From positions 124,001-188,000 of the forward strand of contig CAWBUW010000012.1 in NCBI GenBank assembly GCA_963792075.1: DNA of 64,000 nt. The letters run 5' to 3'. Made by a program: the position numbers and the translations under genes. Positions within the stretch are counted from its first letter, which is position 1, and the number at the start of each line of letters is the position of its first letter. The notes beneath the pieces are model-generated. The model did not search any database. It was not told the DNA's origin and saw only the letters and a program-made list of their open reading frames with translations. The DNA comes from CAWBUW01 sp963792075 (GTDB lineage: Bacteria; Chloroflexota; Anaerolineae; Anaerolineales; UBA4823). Positions 28,705 to 36,249 of this stretch are shown one piece after another.

Positions 28705-28749
28705 GGAAGTGCTTGCCCTATGATCGCGAGTCGGTGGGCAAGTACTTCC
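28705..28749. promoter_or_regulatory. 14-bp inverted repeat upstream of the binding-protein gene
   Basis: GGAAGTGCTTGCCC (28705-28718) and GGGCAAGTACTTCC (28736-28749) pair with one G-T, 17-base loop. It lies about 90 bases before the start of the binding-protein gene. It may act as an operator or leader hairpin; nothing decides. Confidence 0.4.
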
Positions 28750-28803
28750 TTTGCTTGAAGGAAAACTCTTTTTGTAATCCTAGCTCACCTCCTTTATTTT
28801 TGA

Positions 28804-28893
28804 GGGAGCACTCAAAAGTTGTTGTAAAAGGGGGTTGTGTGCGGGCGGCATACGCCGCCCGCACACAACCCCCTAACAACCTTTTAGTGCACC
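28804..28893. repeat. Palindromic element, group 1, copy 2
   Basis: Perfect 21-bp stem (28829-28849 with 28854-28874), loop ATAC. Arms are identical to copy 1 at 2345-2390 and the flanks GGGAGCACTC and AACAACCTTTTA are the same. Its right part encodes the last codons and the TAG stop of the lacI-type gene. Confidence 0.9.
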
Positions 28894-29931
28894 CATTTTT
28901 GAGGAACTTTGGCGAACCACAAGCGTCGGTGACAGAATAAAAGAATTGGACCGTTCCGGTTCCAATCCTTCCAAATTCGATCCGATAATTTGAACAATCT
29001 GTTCAACAGCAACTTTTCCAATCAGGTACTGATCTTGCTTTACGGTTGTCAGGGGAGGCAAGAAAAAAGCAAATTCGGGGATATCATCAAAGCCTACAAC
29101 ACCCAGGTCTTCGGGAATTCGTAATCCTTTTTGAGCCGCTTTTTGTATAACGCCCAGTGCCATTTGGTCATTGCCCACAAAAACGGCATCCATTTCCGGG
29201 TATTGAACAAATAACTTTTCAATCGCTTGCGCGCCGCTGGCAGATGACCAATTTCCTTCTGCCCAATGATTTACTTCTGGTTTGGTTTGAACTTCAGCCA
29301 GAATAGCCTCCCAGCCCTTCATGCGCTGCTGTGCTTCCCACCAATCCATCGGTCCGGCTACATGTCCAACGTGTTGGTAGCCTTGTCTAAAGAGGTGTCG
29401 GACCGCCAATTGTGCACCCTGGTAGTTATCTATGGAAACCACCAGGATATCCTGGCGCGGTTCCATGGCGAGATACACCATTGGGATGCTTGTTTCAAAA
29501 GAACCGGGATTAATCCATCTGCGGTTGTTTCCCACCTCGGGAACAGCCCAGATAATCCCATCTACGTGACGATCATAGAACGCTTGAAAGATGGGGGTAA
29601 TTTCTGTTGTATCAAATTGGGGTAGCTCTTTAAGCAGTAAGGAATATCCCTTTTCTTCAGCAGCATTCGTAATCCCGCTTAAAGTTCGGGAAGGTCCAAT
29701 AAAGCGTAGACCTGCCGTGACAACCCCCAATGTATAGCTACGCTGTTGGATCAAACTTCGAGCCAAAGCGCTTGGACGGTATTTCAATTCTTCAATAACC
29801 ATCTGCACGCGTCTGCGGGTTTCAAGCGAGACATCTGGTCTCTCGTTGATTACGCGGGAGACAGTTTGCGTAGAAACACCGGCCGCATTGGCAACTTCCT
29901 TAATGGTAGGTCGACCGTTGCGAATTAGCAT
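28873..29931 (-). CDS. LacI family transcriptional regulator
   Basis: About 352 residues. N-terminal LacI helix-turn-helix with hinge (RPTIKEVANAAGVSTQTVSR, residues 5-24; YRPSALARSL near residue 55), then a type I periplasmic-binding effector domain (VVGFDDIPEFAFFLPPLTTV near residue 285). It presumably represses the arabinose operon downstream and itself. The last six residues (GALKGC) are encoded inside the palindromic element at 28804-28893. The ATG at 29931 directly precedes the LacI-type DNA-binding start; upstream codons lie in the operator. Confidence 0.93.
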   Translation of the reverse strand: MLIRNGRPTIKEVANAAGVSTQTVSRVINERPDVSLETRRRVQMVIEELKYRPSALARSLIQQRSYTLGVVTAGLRFIGPSRTLSGITNAAEEKGYSLLLKELPQFDTTEITPIFQAFYDRHVDGIIWAVPEVGNNRRWINPGSFETSIPMVYLAMEPRQDILVVSIDNYQGAQLAVRHLFRQGYQHVGHVAGPMDWWEAQQRMKGWEAILAEVQTKPEVNHWAEGNWSSASGAQAIEKLFVQYPEMDAVFVGNDQMALGVIQKAAQKGLRIPEDLGVVGFDDIPEFAFFLPPLTTVKQDQYLIGKVAVEQIVQIIGSNLEGLEPERSNSFILSPTLVVRQSSSKMGALKGC

Positions 29932-29944
29932 TGTTATCGTTCCC

Positions 29945-29985
29945 GTTATCGATAACATATTAGCAAAATCAGAGACAAGAGTCAA
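29945..29985 (-). promoter_or_regulatory. Promoter and LacI-type operator of the lacI-like gene
   Basis: Minus strand: TTGACT (29985-29980), 17-bp spacer, TAATAT (29962-29957) with an extended TG. Directly downstream is the 12-bp palindrome GTTATCGATAAC (29945-29956) with the central CG typical of LacI-family sites, plus a direct repeat GTTATCG at 29933. Its position over the transcription start suggests autorepression. Confidence 0.75.
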
Positions 29986-30018
29986 GAGGGAATTTTTCCA
30001 TAAGTCAAAGTTTTACTG

Positions 30019-30321
30019 ATGGATTATTTTAGAGAATATTACGGCATAGGTTACGCTCCGAACACACTCGAAGCCAACACTTTAGAACTGCTGCGCGCAT
30101 TTGGCGCTTCGAATTGGGAAACGCTGCTGAATGAATATGTCAGAAGAGCGCCATCCTTGGGGGCCTTACAAATCAGAGAAAGGGCGATGTCCATGATCCC
30201 AGTAACGCTCCCCAATGGAGAAAGCATCCTGCGCTCCAGCGGGGGACAAAACAAGTTGATCAAGAAGTCGCGTGATCGATTGGTCGCCAGAAATTCCAAC
30301 TCATCAAAACCTGGGGAGTAG
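30019..30321 (+). pseudogene. Relic of a BsuBI/PstI-family restriction endonuclease
   Basis: The 100-residue frame matches what is known of the BsuBI/PstI type II restriction endonuclease family in pieces: MDYFREYYGIGYAPNT (family MDWIREHYG..YAPNTRE), LELLRAFGASNWETLL, and IPVTLPNGESI followed by GGQNKLIK. The stretch between the first two pieces, about 40 residues, is missing, the N-terminal domain is missing, and after GGQNKLIK the similarity stops, so the catalytic C-terminus is lost. No methylase is nearby and no ribosome binding site is evident. It is a decayed fragment; recognition is from memory of the family, not from a search. Confidence 0.55.
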
Positions 30322-30528
30322 CCAAGGTAATGGAAGAAGCGTAGAGAAGTTCCAAAACGGCAATTCATCATCTTTGAAAGGGGCAGCCTGGGGATCATTG
30401 GGCGATGGCTTGGATTTAAACGCAACCGATTTGCCGCCCATGCGTATGTATAATATCTCTACGCATCACCCATGCGCATCTTTATCCATCGGCCTGCCAC
30501 GGCAGGCTTTGCATCCTGGAGGCACCTC

Positions 30529-31395
30529 ATGTCAAATAAACCCCTTTTCCTTTTTCTAGCCTTGTTGGCCCTGGTCTCCCTGGCCTGTGGCATTAACGTT
30601 AACATACCCGATACTCAAATCAAGACTGGTCCCCTCGAAACCACCGCTGTAACTGTCCCCAAGCCCGATTCCGCAGAAGACATCGAACTGACCCTGGCTT
30701 TTGGCGCAGGAAAGCTGACCGTGAACCCTGGCGCAGACAGCGGCCTGGTGAGCGGCACCGCTACCTATAACGTGGCTGATTTCAAACCCGAAGTAACAAC
30801 AAAGGGTTCTGAAGTGCGCCTGGAACAGGGCTCGCTGAACCTGCAAGGCATCCCTGATTTTGAAGACAAAATCCAAAATGAATGGGACCTCAAGTTGAGC
30901 AGCGATCCCATGGTGCTTAAAATCAACGCCGGCGCCTATGCGGGTAAGCTTGAGTTGGGCGGGCTGGCGCTGCAGACACTTGAGATCAATGATGGCGCCG
31001 CGGATGTAGACGTGGAATTCTCAAAGCCAAACCTGGTCGAGATGGATGTGTTCCGTTACAACACCGGCGCATCCAATATCTCGGTGGATGGCCTGGCCAA
31101 CGCCAACGTCGCCACGCTGCTCTTCCGCAGCGGCGCCGGCAGCTATAAGCTGGATTTCAGTGGTGAGCTGAAGCGCGATATGGTAGTCAACATCGAATCC
31201 GGTATCAGCAGCCTCGTCATCTCGATTCCCGAAGGTGTGCCGGCACAGGTGACCTTCGAAGGCGGCGTATCGAATGTAGATAAGTATGGCGCCTGGGAGG
31301 AAACGGGCGGAAGCTACCAACAGACTGGCACCGGACCCAAGATTACTTTGATCATCAAAATGGGCGCTGGCAGCCTGGAGCTGCGCAACAAGTAA
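30529..31395 (+). CDS. Lipoprotein with toast-rack-like beta domain
   Basis: About 288 residues. Signal peptide ending SLACG near residue 21 gives a lipid anchor. The rest is rich in beta-strand patterns with regular Gly/Asn turns (LTLAFGAGKLTVNPGADSGL; KMGAGSLELRNK at the end), resembling the toast-rack/LiaF-like adhesin-type domain with N- and C-terminal repeats. Function unknown. ATG at 30529 is set by GGAGG six bases upstream. A small GCCTGCC/GGCAGGC hairpin lies 20 bases upstream. Confidence 0.75.
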   Translation: MSNKPLFLFLALLALVSLACGINVNIPDTQIKTGPLETTAVTVPKPDSAEDIELTLAFGAGKLTVNPGADSGLVSGTATYNVADFKPEVTTKGSEVRLEQGSLNLQGIPDFEDKIQNEWDLKLSSDPMVLKINAGAYAGKLELGGLALQTLEINDGAADVDVEFSKPNLVEMDVFRYNTGASNISVDGLANANVATLLFRSGAGSYKLDFSGELKRDMVVNIESGISSLVISIPEGVPAQVTFEGGVSNVDKYGAWEETGGSYQQTGTGPKITLIIKMGAGSLELRNK

Positions 31396-31413
31396 AACGA
31401 TATTTATTGAATT

Positions 31414-31463
31414 AAACAGGCTGGGGTGTCACAGCTCGATCGCCGTGACACCCCAGCCTGTTT
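31414..31463. terminator. Bidirectional intrinsic terminator
   Basis: 19-bp perfect stem (31414-31432 with 31445-31463) carrying CAGGCTGGGGTGTCAC, flanked by A and T tracts on both sides, between the convergent lipoprotein and ferredoxin genes. Confidence 0.9.
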
Positions 31464-31481
31464 TATGGCGGGTCCTTTCGC

Positions 31482-31883
31482 TTACTTTTCCAGAGCCTTA
31501 TAGCCCGGACCCTTTTGGAAGTAATCGTAGTTTGCCTGGATGTCCACAGTCAGGTCCACCTTTTCACCAGCAGTCAATACTTTGACGCTGTCCAGGGTGA
31601 CGGCCTCATTGTGGTGGTTCTTGCCCTCATAATGGCCCTTCTGGCCCACGCGGTTGGTCATCTGGCCAGCTTTGGCCACATGCGCTGAGGGGACTTCATC
31701 TTCTGGGAAGATGGCTTCCCACGGGCACTCGGGGATGCAAGCGCCGCAGTCGATGCAGGTGTCCGGGTCAATGTAGTACCAGGGCCACTCAGCAACCGGC
31801 TTGCCGGGGACGATGCATTCTACCGGGCAAACTTCCACGCAGCCAGCGTCACGAAGGCAGAGACTGGTAATAATATGCGTCAT
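31482..31883 (-). CDS. Seven-iron type dicluster ferredoxin with C-terminal extension
   Basis: 133 residues. Cys pattern C9-x5-C15-x3-C19-P-x2-C23 and later CIDCGACIPEC followed by P fits [3Fe-4S][4Fe-4S] ferredoxins of the Thermus/Azotobacter type, with C23 as the known spare Cys. It carries electrons in the cytoplasm. The last 60 residues (DLTVDIQANYDYF region) extend beyond the ferredoxin fold and are not recognised. A strong AGGAGGA site precedes the ATG. It stands alone. Confidence 0.9.
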   Translation of the reverse strand: MTHIITSLCLRDAGCVEVCPVECIVPGKPVAEWPWYYIDPDTCIDCGACIPECPWEAIFPEDEVPSAHVAKAGQMTNRVGQKGHYEGKNHHNEAVTLDSVKVLTAGEKVDLTVDIQANYDYFQKGPGYKALEK

Positions 31884-32024
31884 AAGATTGTTCCTCCTGA
31901 AAAGAGTGTAATGAGCTTTATTTATTTAGGGTTTTCGTTCAAAGGTCAAAAACCTACCTAAGAAAATTTTAGCCCTCGAATCCGCCTTTGTCAAGCGGGA
32001 CGAAAATCACATTAAATTAGGGCC

Positions 32025-33071
32025 TTATGGCTTAGCCGTAGGGACTGGCGTTACCTTTGCCAGATCCCAGGAGGCCAGGTTCAATCCCTGGAATGTATAA
32101 CTCAATGAGCTGTCCGGGCGCACAAACAACCCATAGCGCCCTCCGCTGTACTCATCATCCTGCACCTCTGCTACGCTCTGGCCGTTAATGAACACCGTTA
32201 TCTTATCGCCTTCCATGCGAACTCCCAACACATTGAGCTGGTTGTTGCCGGTGCGGATGAGGTTGCTGGCTTTCCAATCCACCAGGGTCGTCGCCCGCCA
32301 GGGATCCACTCCATCCAGGCGGAAGACCCAGTAGTTGCCGTCGCAGGACAGCGCCACCACATACCCGTAAGACAACCCTGCATCATGTTCTGGGCCACGC
32401 AGGATCAAGCCATAAGAATCTTTCCCCTCGCAGGTTTTGGAGTTGGCTTCCAACTCAATATAGAAATCCTTTAAGCTTGGCCAGGAGAACCACCAGGTGC
32501 TGAAACCCATCTGCTTGCCAGTGACGTAGAATTTATTATCCTTGATCTCGATCTGGAAGCTAGTTGTGTTGGGCAGCACGCCATCTTCGGGACGCACCCA
32601 GAAGTTCTTTGAACCCGTTTCCAGCGGATCATCAATCGTCGGCTTGCCCAGCTCGATGCGTGGGTCGAACGCCACTCCCACGAACGTAGGTGTAGGGGAT
32701 GGTCCCGCGGTCGGCGTGGAGGTAGGCAGGTTCTGATCCACAGGAGCCAGCGGCGTGGAGGTTGGCTTGCTCGGGAGGGGCGTTGCCGTCGGCGCTTTCG
32801 CATCGGGCTGCGAGGCTGCACCAGCAGGCGGCTGAGCCTGTGTCAACTCAACGACAACCGGCTGCGTTGCCGTTACCGCAGGCGCGACACCCGCGCTGCT
32901 GGGCTGTTCGCCAGCAGGCACAGCCGTAGCATCCACGCCTGGCTGCAGTCCGTCTGCACCTGGGTAAGAGGTGGTATCTGCCACCGTGGTCACCGACGGT
33001 GAGGCCGGGCGTGTGCATGCCCCCACCAACAGTGCCAAAATAACCAAACAAAATGCAAATATCTTTTTCAC
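32025..33071 (-). CDS. Lipoprotein with concanavalin/LamG-like C-terminal domain
   Basis: About 348 residues. Signal VKKIFAFCLVILALLVGAC with lipobox; then about 120 residues of Ala/Pro/Thr-rich linker; then a beta-sandwich domain of about 190 residues (SYGLILRGPEHDAGLSYGY; GNNQLNVLGVRMEGDKITVF; GGRYGLFVRPD) like DUF1080/LamG carbohydrate-related domains. Likely displayed on the cell surface; ligand unknown. The GTG at 33071 is chosen: GAGGAG lies six bases upstream and the signal peptide begins there. Confidence 0.75.
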   Translation of the reverse strand: MKKIFAFCLVILALLVGACTRPASPSVTTVADTTSYPGADGLQPGVDATAVPAGEQPSSAGVAPAVTATQPVVVELTQAQPPAGAASQPDAKAPTATPLPSKPTSTPLAPVDQNLPTSTPTAGPSPTPTFVGVAFDPRIELGKPTIDDPLETGSKNFWVRPEDGVLPNTTSFQIEIKDNKFYVTGKQMGFSTWWFSWPSLKDFYIELEANSKTCEGKDSYGLILRGPEHDAGLSYGYVVALSCDGNYWVFRLDGVDPWRATTLVDWKASNLIRTGNNQLNVLGVRMEGDKITVFINGQSVAEVQDDEYSGGRYGLFVRPDSSLSYTFQGLNLASWDLAKVTPVPTAKP

Positions 33072-33129
33072 AGCGTACTCCTCGCTCAAAAATCGGACAA
33101 AAAATCCAGGCATGGTTCTGGACATCACC

Positions 33130-33158
33130 AGTTTATACCAACTTAGTATAAACGTCAA
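33130..33158 (-). promoter_or_regulatory. Promoter with overlapping inverted repeat for the lipoprotein gene
   Basis: Minus strand TTGACG (33158-33153), 17-bp spacer, TAAACT (33135-33130). The inverted repeat GTTTATAC / GTATAAAC (33131-33138 and 33146-33153) spans the spacer and -10, as an operator would. Confidence 0.6.
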
Positions 33159-33174
33159 TTCAAATTGGAGGAAG

Positions 33175-33215
33175 TTGGGGTATGCGGGGCGGCGAAGCCG
33201 CCCCGCATACCCCAA
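33175..33215. repeat. 19-bp hairpin with GAA loop
   Basis: Perfect stem 33175-33193 with 33197-33215; the centre is GCGAAGC, the sequence known for forming an exceptionally stable DNA mini-hairpin. It lies between divergent genes. Confidence 0.85.
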
Positions 33216-33249
33216 ACCCCCTGCCCCAGAACCCACTCCAGAGAGGAAG

Positions 33250-33277
33250 TTGCAAGCAGTGTGCCAATCGTTATAAA
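33250..33277 (+). promoter_or_regulatory. Promoter of the hydroxyproline dehydratase-like gene
   Basis: TTGCAA (33250-33255), 16-bp spacer, TATAAA (33272-33277); the ATG follows at 33341 with GGAGGA nine bases upstream. Confidence 0.55.
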
Positions 33278-33340
33278 ATAGGGAAGGGTCTGGTAAAAAA
33301 TTAAGCCGCCACCCCCTCACTATTTTGGAGGAATGATCTC

Positions 33341-34384
33341 ATGGACCTGAACTGGAAACCACCCGCCCACTGGCAGTCCATTACCGTGATAGACGCCCAT
33401 GCCGCTGGCGAGCCCTTGCGGGTTATCCCACCGGGCAGCGGCTTCCCCCCTGTCCCCGGCAGCACAATCCTCGAAAAACGGCGCCACCTGCGCCAGCACT
33501 TCGATACGCTGCGTACCGGCCTGATGTGGGAGCCTCGCGGGCATGCGGATATGTACGGAGCGCTGATCACAGAGCCGGTCACCCCCGATGGCGACCTGGG
33601 AGTGCTCTTCATGCATAACGAAGGTTACAGCACCATGTGCGGACACGGCATTATCGGCCTGGTCAAGGTGGTGTTGGATACTGGCCTGGTGCAGAAAGAG
33701 GGAGACCACCCCATGGTGCGCCTCGACACACCCGCCGGCCGCGTGACTGCCACCGCTCACCGCGTGGACGGCATCGTCCAACAGGTATCTTTCCTCAATG
33801 TACCTTCCTTTGTATACGCCCTCGACCAGTTTGTGGAGGTACCCGGCCTGGGCCGCGTGCGCTATGATATCGCCTTCGGCGGCGCATTCTATGCTTACGT
33901 CCACGCGGCAGATGTCAAAGTCGGCATGACCCCGGCGGACTTCCGCACGCTGATCGACTACGGCATGCGGATTAAGCGCGCCGTCATGGCATCGCTGCCC
34001 ATCCGCCATCCCTTCGAGACCGACCTGGGCTTCCTGTACGGCACCATCTTCACCGGCCCGCCCCTGTATTTGCCCAACGAGCCATCTTTCAGCCGCAATG
34101 TATGCATCTTTGCGGAAGGGGAGGTGGACCGTTCACCCACAGGAACAGGCATCAGCGGCCGCGCGGCTCTGCACTTTGCCCGGGGCGAAGTCGCCCTCGG
34201 ACAGTCTTTCACCGTTAAATCCATCCTCGGCACCTGCTTCACTGGCAAAGTTGTCGAAACGACGACCTTTGGCCCACACGCGGCCGTCATCCCTGAGGTG
34301 ACCGGCAGTGCTTCGATTACGGGGATAAATCACTGGTTTTTCGACCCCAGTGATCCACTCAAGGATGGCTTCATCCTAAGATAA
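33341..34384 (+). CDS. Proline racemase family, trans-3-hydroxy-L-proline dehydratase-like
   Basis: 347 residues. First catalytic Cys in MHNEGYSTMCGHGIIG near residue 105. At the second catalytic site the sequence is DRSPTGTGISGRAAL near residue 262: Thr replaces the Cys of proline racemases and hydroxyproline epimerases. In this superfamily the Cys/Thr pair marks trans-3-hydroxy-L-proline dehydratases, which give delta-1-pyrroline-2-carboxylate. Motif GHADMYGALIT near residue 67 is also conserved. The assignment rests on the residue rule. It is a single gene between lipoprotein and superoxide dismutase genes. Confidence 0.82.
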   Translation: MDLNWKPPAHWQSITVIDAHAAGEPLRVIPPGSGFPPVPGSTILEKRRHLRQHFDTLRTGLMWEPRGHADMYGALITEPVTPDGDLGVLFMHNEGYSTMCGHGIIGLVKVVLDTGLVQKEGDHPMVRLDTPAGRVTATAHRVDGIVQQVSFLNVPSFVYALDQFVEVPGLGRVRYDIAFGGAFYAYVHAADVKVGMTPADFRTLIDYGMRIKRAVMASLPIRHPFETDLGFLYGTIFTGPPLYLPNEPSFSRNVCIFAEGEVDRSPTGTGISGRAALHFARGEVALGQSFTVKSILGTCFTGKVVETTTFGPHAAVIPEVTGSASITGINHWFFDPSDPLKDGFILR

Positions 34385-34385
34385 A

Positions 34386-34430
34386 AAAAGTGGGTGGCAG
34401 GTGTGTTTCACACACCTGCCACCCACTTTT
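34386..34430. terminator. Bidirectional terminator, 21-bp stem with TTC loop
   Basis: Perfect 21-bp stem (34386-34406 with 34410-34430), core GGGTGGCAGGTGTGT, ending in A and T tracts. It lies between two convergent genes and can end both. Structure matches the dispersed hairpins elsewhere in the window. Confidence 0.9.
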
Positions 34431-34443
34431 ATATATACAAGAT

Positions 34444-35058
34444 TTACCTGGCAGCCTTGTACCTGGTTTCCACGAAATCCCAGTTCACGATCGACCAGAA
34501 CGCCTTCACGTAATCCGCCCGGCGGTTCTGATAGTTCAAATAATAGGCATGCTCCCAAACATCCAGAGCCAGGACCGGCTTATCGCCGTCGGACAGCGGG
34601 CTATCCTGGTTTGCGGTGGAATAGACCACCAGCTCACCGCTCGGTTTGACCGCCAACCACGCCCAACCAGATCCAAAGCGGCCCATGGCTGCCGCGCTGA
34701 ATTTCTCGACAAAAGCGTCGAATGAGCCAAAAGTCTTTTCGATTTCAGCCGCCAGCTTGCCGCCCGGCTTCTTCGCCCCGCCCGGAGCGATCATTTCCCA
34801 GAACAGGTTGTGGTTGTGCACCCCACCGCCGTTGTTGCGGACGGCGGTACGGATACCCTCCGGCACCTTCCCAAGGTTGCTCAAGATATACTCCAGGCTG
34901 CGTGCCTGCCAGTCCGGATAGGCTTCCAGCGCCTTGTTCAGGTTAGTGACATAAGCCGCATGGTGCTTGTCATGATGGATTTCCATTGTTTTTGCGTCAA
35001 TCACCGGCTCCAATGCATTATACGCATACTTCAGTGGGGGTAATTCAAAGGCTGCCAT
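34444..35058 (-). CDS. Superoxide dismutase, Mn type (Fe/Mn family)
   Basis: 204 residues. Metal ligands are seen in MEIHHDKHHAAYV (His near 28), NNGGGVHNHNLFW (His near 82) and LDVWEHAYYLNY (Asp and His near 165-169). The second-shell Gln is in ANQDSPL near residue 147 and GGG precedes the His, both typical of Mn-dependent enzymes. It removes superoxide in the cytoplasm. A PerR/Fur-like box lies at its promoter. Confidence 0.95.
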   Translation of the reverse strand: MAAFELPPLKYAYNALEPVIDAKTMEIHHDKHHAAYVTNLNKALEAYPDWQARSLEYILSNLGKVPEGIRTAVRNNGGGVHNHNLFWEMIAPGGAKKPGGKLAAEIEKTFGSFDAFVEKFSAAAMGRFGSGWAWLAVKPSGELVVYSTANQDSPLSDGDKPVLALDVWEHAYYLNYQNRRADYVKAFWSIVNWDFVETRYKAAR

Positions 35059-35134
35059 TTTTATCTCCTTCTTGTCTCTGGCGGGGAGCTCACCTCGCCG
35101 ATTTAATGGGACTATTTGTATAGCAATTGACCAA

Positions 35135-35176
35135 ATTATAGCATAAGGCCAGATAATTTATATAATAATTATATAA
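35135..35176 (-). promoter_or_regulatory. Superoxide dismutase promoter with PerR/Fur-like box
   Basis: The minus strand has an extended -10, TGC-TATAAT (TATAAT 35140-35135). At 35158-35176 is a perfect 9-1-9 palindrome, TTATATAAT-A-ATTATATAA. Its core matches the Bacillus PerR box TTATAATnATTATAA at 12 of 14 fixed positions. It lies over the -35 region, where a repressor would block transcription. Confidence 0.65.
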
Positions 35177-35198
35177 GAAATCCCTGGATAAGTTCATC

Positions 35199-35227
35199 TT
35201 GACACGCCTGGTCTTCCCCGGTATCAT
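35199..35227 (+). promoter_or_regulatory. Promoter of the DMT exporter gene, very short leader
   Basis: TTGACA (35199-35204), 17-bp spacer, TATCAT (35222-35227). The ATG is at 35240, so the leader is about six bases and has no ribosome binding site. Confidence 0.7.
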
Positions 35228-35239
35228 CCTCGCCATCTC

Positions 35240-36169
35240 ATGAAAGCCTCCAAGCCCCCTGTTTCCCCGTTGTTGGTCATCGCCATCGGCATCCTGGCAG
35301 TTTCCACCGCCTCGATCTTCATCCGCTACGCCCAAGGCTACGCTCCTTCGCTGGTCATTGCCGCTTACCGCCTGTCTCTCGCCACCCTGGCCCTGGCTCC
35401 CTTCGCCCTGACTCGTTATGGTGCGGAGCTACGCTCCCTGCGCCGCGCAGAGGTTGCCCTGGCTCTCTCTTCAGGGCTCTTCCTTGCCTTCCATTTCGCC
35501 ACCTGGATCACATCCCTTGAGTACACTACGGTAGCCAGTTCGGCCGTCCTGGTTTCTACTTCCCCGCTCTTTGTCGGTCTGCTCGCGCCGATCTTCTTAC
35601 ATGAACGTCTCAGCCGCATCTTATTCGCCAGCATGCTCCTGGCGCTGGCCGGGGGCGCGATCGTCGGCCTCTCCGATACCTGCACCCTGGACGGCCTGCG
35701 CATGGTCTGCCCATCTCTGGAGACTTTTATCCGCGGCCAGGCCTTTTTAGGCGATTTACTCGCCCTTGTGGGCGCTCTGGCTGCCTCTGGATATATGATC
35801 ATTGGCCGCCGGCTGCGCGCTCGCCTCTCGCTTGTTGCTTACATCTTCGTTACATATGGCTTCGCTGCCCTGGCCTTGCTGGTACTCATCGCCTTCGTTG
35901 GCCTGCCACTTACCGGTTACCCGCCCCAGGCCTACTTGTGGTTTGCTCTGCTCGCCTTTGTCCCGCAGTTGATCGGTCACACATCATTCAACTGGGCGTT
36001 AGGCTACTTGCCGGCGGCCATCGTCTCTATTACCCTGCTGGGTGAGCCCATCGGTTCCACGATGCTCGCTTTTTTTCTTTTCCAGGAAATTCCCACTCCG
36101 CTCAAACTGATCGGGGCGGCCATTATTCTGGCAGGAATCTTGCTCTCTACCCAATCAGACCGCTGCTGA
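35240..36169 (+). CDS. EamA/DMT family transporter
   Basis: 309 residues with ten predicted membrane segments in two EamA repeats (about 10-150 and 165-305). Repeat features include STASIFIRYAQGYAPSLVIAAYRL near the start, TTVASSAVLVSTSPLFVGLL near residue 95 and LLGEPIGSTMLAFFLFQEIPTP near residue 270. Family members export amino acids, nucleosides or other metabolites; the substrate is not predictable. It is divergent from the superoxide dismutase gene and may share its regulatory region. Confidence 0.9.
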   Translation: MKASKPPVSPLLVIAIGILAVSTASIFIRYAQGYAPSLVIAAYRLSLATLALAPFALTRYGAELRSLRRAEVALALSSGLFLAFHFATWITSLEYTTVASSAVLVSTSPLFVGLLAPIFLHERLSRILFASMLLALAGGAIVGLSDTCTLDGLRMVCPSLETFIRGQAFLGDLLALVGALAASGYMIIGRRLRARLSLVAYIFVTYGFAALALLVLIAFVGLPLTGYPPQAYLWFALLAFVPQLIGHTSFNWALGYLPAAIVSITLLGEPIGSTMLAFFLFQEIPTPLKLIGAAIILAGILLSTQSDRC

Positions 36170-36249
36170 TGATCCGGGAGGAAGGGTTTTTGGGGTGAGT
36201 GAGGCCGGGGGATGCACCGCCCCGATTCCGCATTTATCGTTTAGAATTA

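Noticed and set aside
30051..30425. 124-residue minus-strand frame at the restriction-endonuclease relic
   Set aside because: No family resemblance; the plus strand carries the recognisable segments.
36165..36240. Hairpin directly after the DMT exporter gene
   Set aside because: The G-rich stretch with CCGGGGGATGCACCGCCCCG has no stem longer than about five pairs and no T tract.
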